DNA from: Bradyrhizobium sp. AZCC 2176
GTDB taxonomy: Bacteria; Pseudomonadota; Alphaproteobacteria; Rhizobiales; Xanthobacteraceae
Length of the DNA stretch: 64,000 nt
Reading direction: 5' to 3'
NCBI RefSeq assembly: GCF_036924645.1
Contig: NZ_JAZHRX010000001.1
Span: forward strand, 6,289,501 to 6,353,500
In this document: one piece after another, positions 29,814 through 39,699 of the stretch
How the letters are laid out: each line of letters opens with the position of its first letter
How positions within the stretch are numbered: the first letter of the stretch is position 1
Made by a program: the position numbers and the translations under genes
Notes under the pieces: model-generated
Databases searched by the model: none
What the model was told of the DNA's origin: nothing
What the model saw: the letters and a program-made list of their open reading frames with translations, nothing else

Positions 29814-31592
29814 CTATTCGGGGAATCCAGCACTCCGCAGTCCCATGGTAAATCTCGCTATATGCTCGGGCCGCTTCGTTGTTAGATATTCATGAATATT
29901 CGAAATCCGCGCCTCAGGGGTGACTTGCCTTAGCCGAGCCACGGCTTGTTGCGCGACTTGTTGACGACCTATGAGCGCGTTGCTCACAGCGGCGTAACGA
30001 AGGGCGACAGGCCAATTGGGCCGCAAACGTAATGCCCGATCCGCCCATACTGCCGACTCGTTGTAACTGCCTTGGAAAAAATATGCTGACGACATCCCGG
30101 ATTGTGCCAAATGCATGAGCGGGTCTAACGGGTTCAAACGCATCGCACGATGAAAGTGCTCAATCGCTAGTTCGCATTGGCCCGAGGCGATGCGAATCCA
30201 ACCGCTGCGTTGCCAACCCACGGCGAGATTTGGATTAAGCTCTAGAGAACGATCAACGAGGGCGATTCCGTTTTCCCAATCACCGGCCATTGTCAGCGCG
30301 TGGGCGCTCCAACTAGGGCATTGTTACGTCCAAGTTCTTCGGCACGCCGAGCCAATCGTCCGGCCTCGGCATTCTCAAATATCCTATCCAGCATCCAGCC
30401 ATTCGACCTTCGCATGATGTAGCAGGCAACAGCCATCGCATAAGGTGTCGCGAAACTTGGATCACATTCTATGGCACGATAAAATAATTCCAGTGCTGCG
30501 TTGTGGGCGGCCTGTGTCCACTCATGCCAGCCCGCCATACCTCGCAAGTAAATCTGATAAGCATTGAGGTTCTCTGTTGGCTTGTTTTTTGCTCGTTCAA
30601 TTTCAGCCAATTCGATTTTTGGCGCAATCGCTCCTACGACACTTGTAGTCATCTCGTCTTGAATATCGAAAATGTCCTCGAGTTTGCCTTCATACTTGTC
30701 CGCCCAGATATGGATACCCGTTAAGGCATCTACGAGCTGTCCCGTGATCCGCACGCGGTTCGCAGCTTTACGCACACTGCCTTCGAGCACGTAGCGCACG
30801 CCGAGATCTCGGCCAACTTGACGGATGTCAACAGCCTTATTTTTGTACGTAAAGCTCGAATTGCGTGCGATGACGAATAACTCGTTGAACCTCGACAATT
30901 CCGTGATGACGTCCTCTACCATGCCGTCAGCGAAATAATCTTGCTCTGGATCGCCGCTCATGTTCTGGAACGGGCAGCACAGCGATGGAGGGTTTGTCGG
31001 GCAGTGGAAGGGGTTGGGCGGTCTCGATTGATAGCTTCGGCGACGGTAACGCAGACGACTTCACGTCGATCCTCAATCGCCACGCGCGCATCGGTTCAGC
31101 AATATTCTTGAGAGTTTGAGCGCCCATATCCTCTAAGGTGCCCTCAACCTTGCCACGAACCTGCCGGTGAACATCGTCGGAAATGCAAATCCCGCCCGGC
31201 TCTGCGATCCCTTCGAGACGCACTGCAATATTGACACCATCACCAAAGATATCATCGTCTGCGATGATAATATCACCGAGGTGAATGCCGATGCGAAATT
31301 CGATCCGCCTGTCCTGCGGCACATCGGTATTTTGTTCAGCCACGCCGCGTTGGATCTCGTCGGCACATCGCACGGCGTCGACCACGCTGGCGAACTCAAC
31401 GAGAGCGCCGTCCCCGGTGTTCTTGACGACACGTCCGTGATGCTGAGCGATCTTGGGATCGAAAAGCGCTTTTCTGAGAGCTTTCAGTTGCGCCAGCGTG
31501 CCTTCTTCGTCGATCCCTATCAAGCGGCAAGAGCCCACGACATCTGCCGCCAGAATAGCCGCCAATCGCCGCTCCACGTGCTCGCTGTTCAT
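29814..31592 (-). pseudogene. Class III adenylate/guanylate cyclase with TPR repeats, broken by two frameshifts
   Basis: Three adjoining minus-strand frames make one protein. Part 1 (31592-30927) is a class III cyclase domain: ERRLAAILAADVVGSCRLIG, KNTGDGALVEFASVVDAVRC, IGIHLGDIIIADDDIFGDGV. Part 2 (to 30293) holds the YPC-like region EQDYFADGMVEDVITELSRF, VRYVLEGSVRKAANRVRITG and the start of the TPR region; part 3 (30290-29814) has TPR repeats (ALVDRSLELNPNLAVGWQ, AIEHFHRAMRLNPLDP). The first break is an extra base in the CCC/GGG run at 30972-30974, turning VLPFQNMSGDP into VLPVPEHERR; the second lies near 30310-30320, where NNALV should continue into WSAHALTMAGDW. The gene is therefore likely inactive as a full-length protein, unless these are sequencing errors. 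Confidence 0.82.
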
Positions 31593-31851
31593 GATGCACC
31601 CCCGGGCTCGGGGACAACTGAAGATTCAATAGCACAATTGTGGACCGATGTCCGGCTATGCCCACGTCCGAACGGGTCATTCGCAACCGTCGGCGAACCG
31701 GAGGCAAGTCCGGCCATGTCCACTATGCCGTCGAAAGCGGAAGTAAATTCAGAGCATCAGTCTAGCGGGCTTGGACGCATTTTCTTAGCGCGAGCCGGCA
31801 TCCGGTTCGTTCGAAAACGCTATAGCCAACGGGAGGGGCGCAAGCACTGGG

Positions 31852-32391
31852 TCACGTCGCGGCCGGCTTCTTCTTCGGCTTTGCGCCCTTGGCCGGCGCG
31901 ACCGGCTCCGGCGCGCGCTCGATCGACGTCAGGCGTCCCGCCGTGAAGGTGTAGATGCCGGCACGCTGGCCGCGCGAATAGCTGACGACCGCCACGCGGT
32001 CGCCGCGGGGATTGTTGGAAAAATTGACATTGTCGGGTGCACCAATGCCACGCACAACGTCGCACTCGGTGTGCCCCAGCGCCACCCTTCCCGTCGTGGA
32101 GGGAGGCGGGCTGCCTGCAGCACCGTTTGTCAACGCGTTGGCGTCGGCACCCGGCGCCGCCATTCCGGGACAACCGCCGTCGGCACTGACCAGTTCATCC
32201 GGCGTAACCGGCTTGTCCGGACTGAGCGGAGGTGTTTCGATCGACACGTTTCGGATGAACACGCGTCCGGTACGCGAAAACCAGTCCGCATCCTTCGACA
32301 TAATATCCGTCGCGCCGGAACAGCCTGCAAGCGTGGGCCCGAGCAGCAACAATGTCAGCAGTGGCTTTCGATCGATTGTTCCGCGTCGCAC
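31852..32391 (-). CDS. Lipoprotein of unknown function (179 aa)
   Basis: A 179-residue protein with a lipoprotein signal: a basic start, LLTLLLLGPTLAGC with the lipobox LAGC (Cys near residue 24), then a mature region rich in Pro, Ala and Gly. A central part (TTGRVALGHTECDVVRGIGA, PDNVNFSNNPRGDRVAVVSY, SRGQRAGIYTFTAGRLTSIE) forms a small beta domain that resembles SmpA/BamE-like lipoproteins, which also follow the pattern 'G.t..dV...GxP'. The tail PEPVAPAKGAKPKKKPAAT is basic and probably disordered. A BamE-like role at the outer membrane is a weak suggestion only. Confidence 0.78.
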   Translation of the reverse strand: MRRGTIDRKPLLTLLLLGPTLAGCSGATDIMSKDADWFSRTGRVFIRNVSIETPPLSPDKPVTPDELVSADGGCPGMAAPGADANALTNGAAGSPPPSTTGRVALGHTECDVVRGIGAPDNVNFSNNPRGDRVAVVSYSRGQRAGIYTFTAGRLTSIERAPEPVAPAKGAKPKKKPAAT

Positions 32392-32498
32392 GCTAGACCC
32401 CGGCTCCCGCCCTTACTGTAACCATTTGTCCGACCATCACTTTGCGGCACGACCATGACTGCTCGCAAGGTCCGGCGCAGAATCCGCAGATTATCATT

Positions 32499-32560
32499 GA
32501 TTCCCAAGGATTCCCAAGCATCGCTAATTTCCAGGGATCGCTAACTTCCCAGCATCGCTA
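32499..32560. repeat. Short tandem repeat at the 3' end of holC
   Basis: GATTCCCAAG occurs twice in direct succession (32499-32508 and 32509-32518), followed by three copies of ATCGCTA at a period of 16-19 bases; the last copy runs into the holC stop codon at 32558-32560. The pattern looks like replication slippage. Confidence 0.6.
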
Positions 32561-33010
32561 TTGCCGCCGCTGCCACCGGCCGCGCTCATCGGCCTGCCAA
32601 TAAGTCACCTCGAACCCCCGCGCCTTGCAATCGGCCCAGGCGCCGCGCGCCGCGGTCAGCGCGTCGGTATCGTCGCCGTTGAAGACCAGCACCACCCGTT
32701 CGTAGCTGTCGCAATCGACGGGCAACGCCGCGTTGTCGATCAGGAACCTGACATTGGCCCGGTTCGGGTTGCCCTCCTCGATCGAGAGAATGATGGGCTG
32801 GTCCTGCGCATCGCCGACACGCCATGTCGCGTGCGGCAGGAACGAATCGTCGCTGTAAGTCCACAAATGCGCATCGAGCGCCTCGGCGCGCTCCGGCGAG
32901 GTCGATTGCACGACCACGCGCCAGCCGCGCTCGAGCGATTTTTCCAGAAGCGGCGGCAGTACGCTTTCGAGCGACATGCTCTGCAAATGATAGAACAGGA
33001 CTTCCGTCAT
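32558..33010 (-). CDS. holC: DNA polymerase III subunit chi
   Basis: A 150-residue protein of the HolC family: MTEVLFYHLQSMSLESVLPP at the start, LLEKSLERGWRVVVQSTSPE (the conserved helix), LDAHLWTYSDDSFLPHATWR and a C-terminal VVLVFNGDDTDALTAARGAW. HolC links the clamp loader to single-strand binding protein at the replication fork. It lies 15 bases downstream of pepA on the same strand, the usual order in alphaproteobacteria. The stop codon falls in a short tandem repeat. Confidence 0.93.
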   Translation of the reverse strand: MTEVLFYHLQSMSLESVLPPLLEKSLERGWRVVVQSTSPERAEALDAHLWTYSDDSFLPHATWRVGDAQDQPIILSIEEGNPNRANVRFLIDNAALPVDCDSYERVVLVFNGDDTDALTAARGAWADCKARGFEVTYWQADERGRWQRRQ

Positions 33011-33025
33011 CCGGCTGCGACCAGT

Positions 33026-34528
33026 TTACTTTGTGGCTTCGTAGTATTCCGCGACCAGCCGGTCCAGCAGGCGAACGCCATAACCTGAACCCCAACTTTG
33101 GTTAATGTCGGTTTTCGGCGCGCCCATTGCAGTTCCCGCAACGTCGAGGTGCGCCCACGGCGTGTTGTCGACGAAACGGTGCAGGAACTGCGCGGCGGTG
33201 ATCGAACCGCCATGGCGCCCGCCAGTGTTCTTCATGTCGGCAAACTGCGAATCGATCTGCTTGTCGTATTCGGGACCAAGCGGCATGCGCCAGACGCGCT
33301 CACCGGTTTCGTTCCCGATCTTGCTCAGCCGCTCTGCCAGTTCGTCGTTGTTGGAGAACATGCCGGAATATTCGGTGCCGAGCGCGACCATGATCGCGCC
33401 GGTGAGCGTCGCAAGATCGACCATGAATTTAGGCTTGAATTTCTTGGCGACGTACCAGAGCACGTCGGCGAGCACGAGCCGGCCTTCGGCGTCGGTGTTG
33501 ATGATCTCGATGGTCTGCCCCGACATCGAGGTGACGATATCGCCCGGGCGCTGGGCATTGCCGTCAGGCATGTTCTCGACCAGGCCGATGGCGCCGACCG
33601 CGTTGACCTTCGCCTTGCGCGCAGCCAGCGCATGCATCAACCCGACGACGCAGGCCGCACCGCCCATGTCGCCCTTCATGTCTTCCATGCTGGCAGCTCC
33701 CTTGATGGAGATACCGCCGGTATCGAAGCAAACGCCTTTGCCAACGAAAGCAACGGGTTGATCGCCCTTCTTACCGCCGTTCCAGCGCATGATCACGGTG
33801 CGGCCGGGCTGCGTCGAGCCCTGTGCGACACCGAGCAAGGCGCCCATCCCGAGCTTCTTCATCGCCTTGACGTCGAGCACCTCGACATCGACACCGAACT
33901 TCTTTAGTTGGCTGGCGCGGCGCGCGAATTCGATCGGGTACAGCACGTTGGGCGGTTCGTTGACGAGTTCGCGCGCGATGACCACGCCGTCCACGACATG
34001 GGATGCCGGCGCGAAGGCCTTTCGCGCAGCAGCGACATCCTCGACGGCAATTGAAACGTCGGCGCCAAGCGCGCCGTTCTCGCCGTCTTTCTTCTTGGTC
34101 TTGTAGCGGTCGAATTTATACGCGCGCAGCCGGATGCCCGACGCGATCGCGGCAGCGGCATCGCCCTGCATTGCCGCCTCGGGCAGTTCGGCGATCACGG
34201 TGACCGATTTACTGGCGGCGTTGAGCTTGCCCGCCGTCACCCCGCCGAATTTGAGAAAATCCTTCTCCTTGATATCGGCCGTCTTGCCGACACCGACCAC
34301 GATCAGGCGCTCCGCCTTGATTCCGTCCGGCGCCGGAATATCGAGCGTCGATCCGCTCTTTCCCTTGAACTGGTTGGCCGCCGCCGCCCGCTTGACGGTA
34401 TCGGCCGCCTTTCCCAGCGCCTTCCGAGTGGCCTCGCCGAATTTCAACGCGTCATCGCAAAACACCACGAGAACGCCGCGGGGCGCTGTGGAAAAAGCGA
34501 CAAAGCCGACCTTGACGGCGTCGGACAT
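33026..34528 (-). CDS. pepA: Leucyl aminopeptidase (M17)
   Basis: A 500-residue cytosolic aminopeptidase. The N-terminal macrodomain-like part (about 1-175) is followed by the catalytic M17 domain with [40 protein letters not shown] and the signature [16 protein letters not shown], giving the Lys, Asp and Glu ligands of the two-metal centre, and [14 protein letters not shown]. It removes N-terminal residues from peptides; in some bacteria PepA also binds DNA. It heads a two-gene run with holC and is divergent from lptF, as in related genomes. No missing residue is seen. Confidence 0.96.
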   Translation of the reverse strand: MSDAVKVGFVAFSTAPRGVLVVFCDDALKFGEATRKALGKAADTVKRAAAANQFKGKSGSTLDIPAPDGIKAERLIVVGVGKTADIKEKDFLKFGGVTAGKLNAASKSVTVIAELPEAAMQGDAAAAIASGIRLRAYKFDRYKTKKKDGENGALGADVSIAVEDVAAARKAFAPASHVVDGVVIARELVNEPPNVLYPIEFARRASQLKKFGVDVEVLDVKAMKKLGMGALLGVAQGSTQPGRTVIMRWNGGKKGDQPVAFVGKGVCFDTGGISIKGAASMEDMKGDMGGAACVVGLMHALAARKAKVNAVGAIGLVENMPDGNAQRPGDIVTSMSGQTIEIINTDAEGRLVLADVLWYVAKKFKPKFMVDLATLTGAIMVALGTEYSGMFSNNDELAERLSKIGNETGERVWRMPLGPEYDKQIDSQFADMKNTGGRHGGSITAAQFLHRFVDNTPWAHLDVAGTAMGAPKTDINQSWGSGYGVRLLDRLVAEYYEATK

Positions 34529-34874
34529 GGGTAAATCCTCCAGAATTCAGGGCTGTCTTGCGGGTCCGGAATCGGCCCCTACTATGGAATATTCTCTTCG
34601 GTATGGCCCAAATGGCTCCGGACCTGATGCTTTCCGCACTATGACCCGTTAGCCGCAGCACTGCCAAGGGCCGCAGTGACCGGAAGGCCACATGAAGTGA
34701 ATTATTAGTCATACCGGAAGCGCGCCACGGCCCGGCCATTTTGTTGACGGATCAAAGGGATGGTAGTGAAAATCTAGACGGCTGGCGGTTGGCGGCCCGA
34801 CCAAGGGGAACCCTCGAACAGGGGTTGGTCGGAAGCCGCTCTTTGGGCATGCAAGGTGGGATCGTGCGGTAACG
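34529..34874. other. Divergent promoter region, pepA and lptF
   Basis: A 346-base gap containing the start regions of pepA (leftward) and lptF (rightward). A weak sigma-70-like pair toward lptF is TTGACG near 34744 with GAAAAT about 18 bases further on. No palindrome, reading frame or T-tract hairpin stands out. Confidence 0.45.
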
Positions 34875-36044
34875 ATGGGGTCGATCGACAGGTACATTTT
34901 CCGCACGACGCTCGCGTCGTTTGCGCTGGTCCTGGTCAGCCTCACCGGCGTGATCTGGATTACGCAGGCGTTGCGCGGCATCGACCTGATGACGAGCCAG
35001 GGCCAGACCATCATCACCTTTCTCGGAATCACCAGTCTGGTGATTCCGGCGCTTGTCCTGGTCATCGCGCCGATTGCGCTGATGATCGCGATCTCCCACA
35101 CGCTGAACAAGCTCGCCACCGATTCCGAAATCATCGTGATGAATGCCGCCGGCTTTTCCCCGTTCCGGCTATTCCGCCCGTTCTTCTTCGCCACCTGTGT
35201 GGTGGCGGCCCTGGTCACCTTCATCGCTGCCTATCTCGCTCCCGACGGCCTGCGCCGGATCAAGCAATGGGACGCCGAGATCACCGCCGATGTGCTGACC
35301 AACATCCTGCAGCCCGGCCGTTTCGCCCAGCTCGACCAGAACCTGACGATTCGCATCCGGGAACGGCAGCCGGGCGGCGTACTCGCCGGCATCTTCGTCG
35401 ACGACCGCCGCGATCCCAAGGAGCGCGTCACCATTATTGCCGACCATGGCACGGTGCTGAAGAACGAGAACGGCTCTTACCTGGTGCTGGAGAACGGCAA
35501 TCTCGAGCGTTTCGAGGCGGGAAAACGCGATCCGGCGCTGGTCGCTTTCGCCCGCTATGCTTTCGACATGTCGAAGTTCTCCAATCGCGGCCGCGACGTC
35601 GCACTGGGAATTCGCGAACGCTATCTCTGGGACCTGGTTTCGCCCTCCGACGACGATCCGGTTTTCAAGCAACTCTCCGGACAGTTTCTCGCCGAACTGC
35701 ATGACCGCTTCCTGGCGCCGGTATATCCCTTTGCGTTCGCCGTCCTGACCTTTGCCTTCCTCGGCACGCCGCGCACCACGCGCCAGAGCCGCAATTTTTC
35801 GGTCGGCGGATCCATCCTGGCGGTGTTCGGCCTGCGTATGGCGGGCTTCGCTTGTTCGGTGATGACGGTGAAGACGCCGGGCATGGCTGTCGTCCAGTAT
35901 TTGATGCTGTTCGGCGCGATCGGCGTCGGGCTGTGGATGATCATCGGCGGCATCGTGGTGGAGCCGCCGGCAGCGCTGATGGAGGCCATCAACAGGTCGA
36001 ACGCACGGCTGGCGCGGCTCTTTGGACGGCCCGCCACAGCATGA
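34875..36044 (+). CDS. lptF: LPS export ABC transporter permease LptF
   Basis: A 389-residue inner-membrane protein. It starts MGSIDRYIFRTTLASFALVL, typical of LptF, with three N-terminal helices (about 12-35, 50-80, 100-125), a large periplasmic beta-jellyroll (about 130-280) and three C-terminal helices (PVYPFAFAVLTFAFLGTPRT onward). Together with LptG and LptB it extracts lipopolysaccharide from the inner membrane and feeds it to LptC. The stop overlaps the lptG start (ATGA). lptB and lptC are not in the window. Confidence 0.95.
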   Translation: MGSIDRYIFRTTLASFALVLVSLTGVIWITQALRGIDLMTSQGQTIITFLGITSLVIPALVLVIAPIALMIAISHTLNKLATDSEIIVMNAAGFSPFRLFRPFFFATCVVAALVTFIAAYLAPDGLRRIKQWDAEITADVLTNILQPGRFAQLDQNLTIRIRERQPGGVLAGIFVDDRRDPKERVTIIADHGTVLKNENGSYLVLENGNLERFEAGKRDPALVAFARYAFDMSKFSNRGRDVALGIRERYLWDLVSPSDDDPVFKQLSGQFLAELHDRFLAPVYPFAFAVLTFAFLGTPRTTRQSRNFSVGGSILAVFGLRMAGFACSVMTVKTPGMAVVQYLMLFGAIGVGLWMIIGGIVVEPPAALMEAINRSNARLARLFGRPATA

Positions 36045-37138
36045 GCATGATGACCAACACGCTCGGGCGATACTTTGCAGGCCGCTTCCTGGTCGCGGCG
36101 GTGGGCGTGTTTGCGAGCATTTTCGTGTTGCTCGTGCTGGTCGACTACATAGAAATGGTCCGCAAGACCTCCGGGCTGGTGTCGGCATCCGCGATCACGG
36201 TGGCTCAGACGTCGCTTTACCGGGTGCCGCAACTGCTCGAAAAGCTAATGCCGTTCTGCGTCCTGATCGGCGCCATGACCTGCTATCTGGCGCTGTCGCG
36301 GCGGCTTGAGCTGGTGGTCGCACGTGCGGCCGGCGTATCTGCCTGGCAGTTCGTCGCACCGGCGCTGGCCAGTTCGATCCTCCTCGGCACCGTGGCAACG
36401 GTTGCCTACAACCCAATGTCGGCGAACCTGCGCGAACTCTCCAAGCGGATGGAGGCCGAACTGTTCGGCTCGGCGCCCGGCGGCGGCATCCAGGATGCCT
36501 CCGGCTTCTGGCTCAACCAGATCAACAGCGACGGCCAGTCGATCATCAATGCGGCGCGCAGCGAGCAGCAGGGTGTCCGGCTGACGGGACTGACCGTGTT
36601 CCGGTTCGATACTGATCTGCAGTTCAAGGAGCGAATCGAAGCCCGCGAAGCATTCCTCGAGGAGGGCCGGTGGGCCTTCAAATCGGTACGAAGATACTCC
36701 CTGGATAAACCTCCGGTTGATCAAGACAATTATTACCTCTCAACCACCCTCACCCCGGCCCAGGTCCGCAACAGTTTCTCCACCCCGGAAACCGTGTCTT
36801 TTTGGCAACTTCCCGGCTATATCCGCTCTTCCGAAAGCTCGGGCTTCGCGACCGCAGGCTACCGCCTGCAGTACCATAAGCTTATCGCACAGCCGTTTTT
36901 GCTGGCTGCAATGGTGATGTTGGCGGCTTCCGTCAGCCTTCGCTTCTTCCGGATGGGCGGCGTGCAGAAGATGGTTTTGAGTGGCGTGGGCGCAGGCTTT
37001 CTGCTCTACGTTCTATCGAAAGTTACTGAGGATTTGAGCAAGGCTGAGTTGATGCATCCCATCGCTGCGGCGTGGTTGCCCGTCTGCGTGGGCGGCCTCA
37101 CCGGTTTTTTGGCCTTGTTGTACCAGGAGGACGGGTAG
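36041..37138 (+). CDS. lptG: LPS export ABC transporter permease LptG
   Basis: A 365-residue partner of LptF with the same six-helix plus jellyroll layout: LGRYFAGRFLVAAVGVFASI at the start, LLEKLMPFCVLIGAMTCYLA and RRLELVVARAAGVSAWQFV (the coupling region to LptB), a periplasmic domain (about 130-270) and C-terminal helices PFLLAAMVMLAASVSLRFFR and GAGFLLYVLSKVTEDL. The ATG at 36041 overlaps the lptF stop. Its TAG stop shares one base with the GTG start of lptD, and an AGGAGG inside the last codons serves as the lptD ribosome site. Confidence 0.95.
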   Translation: MSMMTNTLGRYFAGRFLVAAVGVFASIFVLLVLVDYIEMVRKTSGLVSASAITVAQTSLYRVPQLLEKLMPFCVLIGAMTCYLALSRRLELVVARAAGVSAWQFVAPALASSILLGTVATVAYNPMSANLRELSKRMEAELFGSAPGGGIQDASGFWLNQINSDGQSIINAARSEQQGVRLTGLTVFRFDTDLQFKERIEAREAFLEEGRWAFKSVRRYSLDKPPVDQDNYYLSTTLTPAQVRNSFSTPETVSFWQLPGYIRSSESSGFATAGYRLQYHKLIAQPFLLAAMVMLAASVSLRFFRMGGVQKMVLSGVGAGFLLYVLSKVTEDLSKAELMHPIAAAWLPVCVGGLTGFLALLYQEDG

Positions 37139-39633
37139 TGGCCGTTGTCGCCGCCCGCAAGTTGAGGTCGCCTGCGTTCAGGCGGCGCACCATTGTGCGC
37201 CGCTACCGAGCCCGCATGGCCGCCGTTTGCGCCCCCATGTTTGCCCTGCTTGCCGGGCTGGTTTTCGCCGGCTCGATCGAGCTTGCCCTGACTGTGCCGG
37301 CCTCGGCGCAGACCTTCACCTATAATCCGCGGCCGCCAAAGCCGCCGCCACGGCCTGCCAACAACGACGGCAAGATGCTCGTGCAAGCGGTCGAGGTGGA
37401 CTACGACTACAACAACCAGCGCGTGTCGGCGGTCGGCAACGTGCAGATGTTCTACAACGGCACCAGCGTGGAGGCCGACAAGGTCATCTATGACCAGAAG
37501 ACCAAGCGGCTGCATGCGGAAGGCAACATCCGCCTGACCGACGCGGAAGGCAAAGTCACCTACGCCAACATCATGGACCTGAGCGACGACTACCGTGACG
37601 GTTTCGTCGATTCGCTGCGGGTCGATACCGCGGATGCCACGCGGATGGCGGCGACGCGCGCCGACCGGTCCGCCGGCAATTACACCGTGTTCGAAAACGG
37701 CGTGTATACCGCCTGCGCGCCCTGCAAGGACAATCCGAAGAAGCCGCCGCTGTGGCAGGTCAAGGGTGCGCGCATCATCCACGACCAGACCGACAAGATG
37801 CTGTACTTCGAAAACGCGCAGCTCGAGTTCTTCGGCGTGCCGATGGCGTATCTGCCGTATTTCTCGACGCCCGATCCGACCGTCAAGCGCAAGACCGGCT
37901 TCCTGATGCCCGGCTACAGCTCGGTCTCGACCTATGGCTACGGTGTCGAGACGCCGTTCTATTGGGCGATTGCGCCGGACTATGACGCGACCTTCAATCC
38001 GCGATTCACTACCCGGCAGGGCGTGCTGTTCCAGGGCGAATTCCGCCAGCGGCTGATCAACGGCTCGTATCAGATCCGCGCCTATGGCATCGACCAGCTC
38101 GATCAGGACGCATTCAAGGGCCAGCCGGGCGACCGTCAGTTCCGCGGCGGTGTCGACACCAAGGGCCAGTTCGCGATCAACGACAAATGGGTCTGGGGCT
38201 GGGACGGCGTCCTGCTGTCGGACTACTACTTCTTCTCGGACTACCGGCTGGCCCAGTACAAGGATCCGCTGGGCTCGTTCCTGAGCCTTCCGACGGAAGC
38301 CATCTCGCAGCTTTATCTGACCGGCGTCGGCAGCCGCAGCTTCTTTGACGCGCGCACGATCTATTACCTGTCCTTCTCCGGCAGCCAGGACAAGGTGCCG
38401 GTGATTCATCCGGTCATCGACTATTCCAACGTCATCAACAGCCCGATCCTCGGCGGCGAGTTCAGCTACAAGACGAATTTCACCAGCCTGTCGCGCACGA
38501 CCGCGGCCTTCGACCCGATCACGACGCTGGCGAATACCAACGGCCTGTGCCTGACCGCATCGGCCGATCCGATGGCCCGGATCCCCTCGCAGTGTCTGCT
38601 GCGCGGCATGCCTGGCACCTATACGCGGCTGACGGCCGAAGCGCAGTGGCGGCGCTCGTTCACTGACCCTCTCGGTCAGATCTGGACCCCGTTTGCGATC
38701 ATGCGCGCCGACGCCATCGACGCCTCGATCTCGAACCAGCCCGGCGTTTCGAACTTCCTGCCCGTCGGCGACACCCAGGCGGTCCGCCTGATGCCGACGG
38801 TCGGCCTCGAATATCGCTACCCCTTCATCAACGTTCAGCCTTGGGGCACGACCACGATCGAGCCGATTGCGCAGATCATCGCTCGTCCCAACGAGACCTA
38901 TGCCGGCAGGCTGCCCAACGAAGACGCCCAGAGCATGGTGTTCGATGCCAGCAACCTGTTCGCGGTCGACAAGTTCTCCGGCTACGACCGTGTCGAAGGC
39001 GGCGGCCGCGCCAATGTCGGCGTCCAGGCGACCACGCAGTTCGACCACGGCGGCAGCGTCAACGTGCTGTTCGGACAATCCTACCAGTTGTTCGGCCTGA
39101 ACTCGTTCGCGGTGGCGGACGCGACCAATACCGCGGTCAATTCCGGCCTGCAGAACTCCCGATCCGACTACGTCGCCCGCATCAATTACTCGCCGAACCG
39201 GACCTATACGTTCAGCGTGCGCACGCGCATGGACGAAGCGACGCAGAATCTCAACCGCTTCGAGGCCGAAGGACGCGCCGCGTTCGACCGCTGGTCGGTG
39301 AGCATGATTTACGGCAATTATGCCGCGCAGCCGGAACTCGGCTATCTGACCCGGCGCGAGGGCCTGCTCGGCAGCGCATCGATCAAGGTAGCATCGAACT
39401 GGGTCGTGTCGGGCTCGGCACGGTGGGATCTTGAAGCCAACAAGCTGAACCAATATGTCGTCGGCGCCGGCTATGTGGATGACTGCTTCGTGCTGGCGGC
39501 CAATTACGTCACGTCCTACAGCTACTCCGCCGGGACGACGCCGCCGGTGCTCAGCCACGCGTTCATGCTCCAGATCGGCCTGCGGACCATCGCGAATTCG
39601 TCCTCGTCGGCCGGCGGCACCGGCGTTCAGTAG
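37138..39633 (+). CDS. lptD: LPS-assembly outer-membrane protein LptD
   Basis: An 831-residue outer-membrane protein that inserts LPS in the outer leaflet with LptE. A long Arg-rich n-region precedes the signal helix (about 27-50, ending PASAQ); the OstA/LptA-like jellyroll follows (VEVDYDYNNQRVSAVGNVQM, TSVEADKVIYDQKTKRLHAE), then the beta-barrel (YLPYFSTPDPTVKRKTGFLM onwards). The start is a GTG at 37138 sharing a base with the lptG stop, with AGGAGG seven bases upstream. Cys pairs (ACAPC near 195, two in the middle) may form the disulfides LptD needs. Confidence 0.94.
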   Translation: MAVVAARKLRSPAFRRRTIVRRYRARMAAVCAPMFALLAGLVFAGSIELALTVPASAQTFTYNPRPPKPPPRPANNDGKMLVQAVEVDYDYNNQRVSAVGNVQMFYNGTSVEADKVIYDQKTKRLHAEGNIRLTDAEGKVTYANIMDLSDDYRDGFVDSLRVDTADATRMAATRADRSAGNYTVFENGVYTACAPCKDNPKKPPLWQVKGARIIHDQTDKMLYFENAQLEFFGVPMAYLPYFSTPDPTVKRKTGFLMPGYSSVSTYGYGVETPFYWAIAPDYDATFNPRFTTRQGVLFQGEFRQRLINGSYQIRAYGIDQLDQDAFKGQPGDRQFRGGVDTKGQFAINDKWVWGWDGVLLSDYYFFSDYRLAQYKDPLGSFLSLPTEAISQLYLTGVGSRSFFDARTIYYLSFSGSQDKVPVIHPVIDYSNVINSPILGGEFSYKTNFTSLSRTTAAFDPITTLANTNGLCLTASADPMARIPSQCLLRGMPGTYTRLTAEAQWRRSFTDPLGQIWTPFAIMRADAIDASISNQPGVSNFLPVGDTQAVRLMPTVGLEYRYPFINVQPWGTTTIEPIAQIIARPNETYAGRLPNEDAQSMVFDASNLFAVDKFSGYDRVEGGGRANVGVQATTQFDHGGSVNVLFGQSYQLFGLNSFAVADATNTAVNSGLQNSRSDYVARINYSPNRTYTFSVRTRMDEATQNLNRFEAEGRAAFDRWSVSMIYGNYAAQPELGYLTRREGLLGSASIKVASNWVVSGSARWDLEANKLNQYVVGAGYVDDCFVLAANYVTSYSYSAGTTPPVLSHAFMLQIGLRTIANSSSSAGGTGVQ

Positions 39634-39699
39634 CGTGAGGCCTGACCTTGCCGGAGAGTACCCAGCGCAACGCGGTACCAGTTGGTTGATACGGCTGAC

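Noticed and set aside
32411..32440. GTAACC upstream of the lipoprotein gene
   Set aside because: It points away from the lipoprotein gene and has no CGAA at 16 bases.
37006..39558. 850-codon open frame on the minus strand opposite lptD
   Set aside because: It is a shadow caused by GC-rich codon use; its translation has no domain and is low in hydrophobic order, whereas the plus strand encodes a complete LptD.
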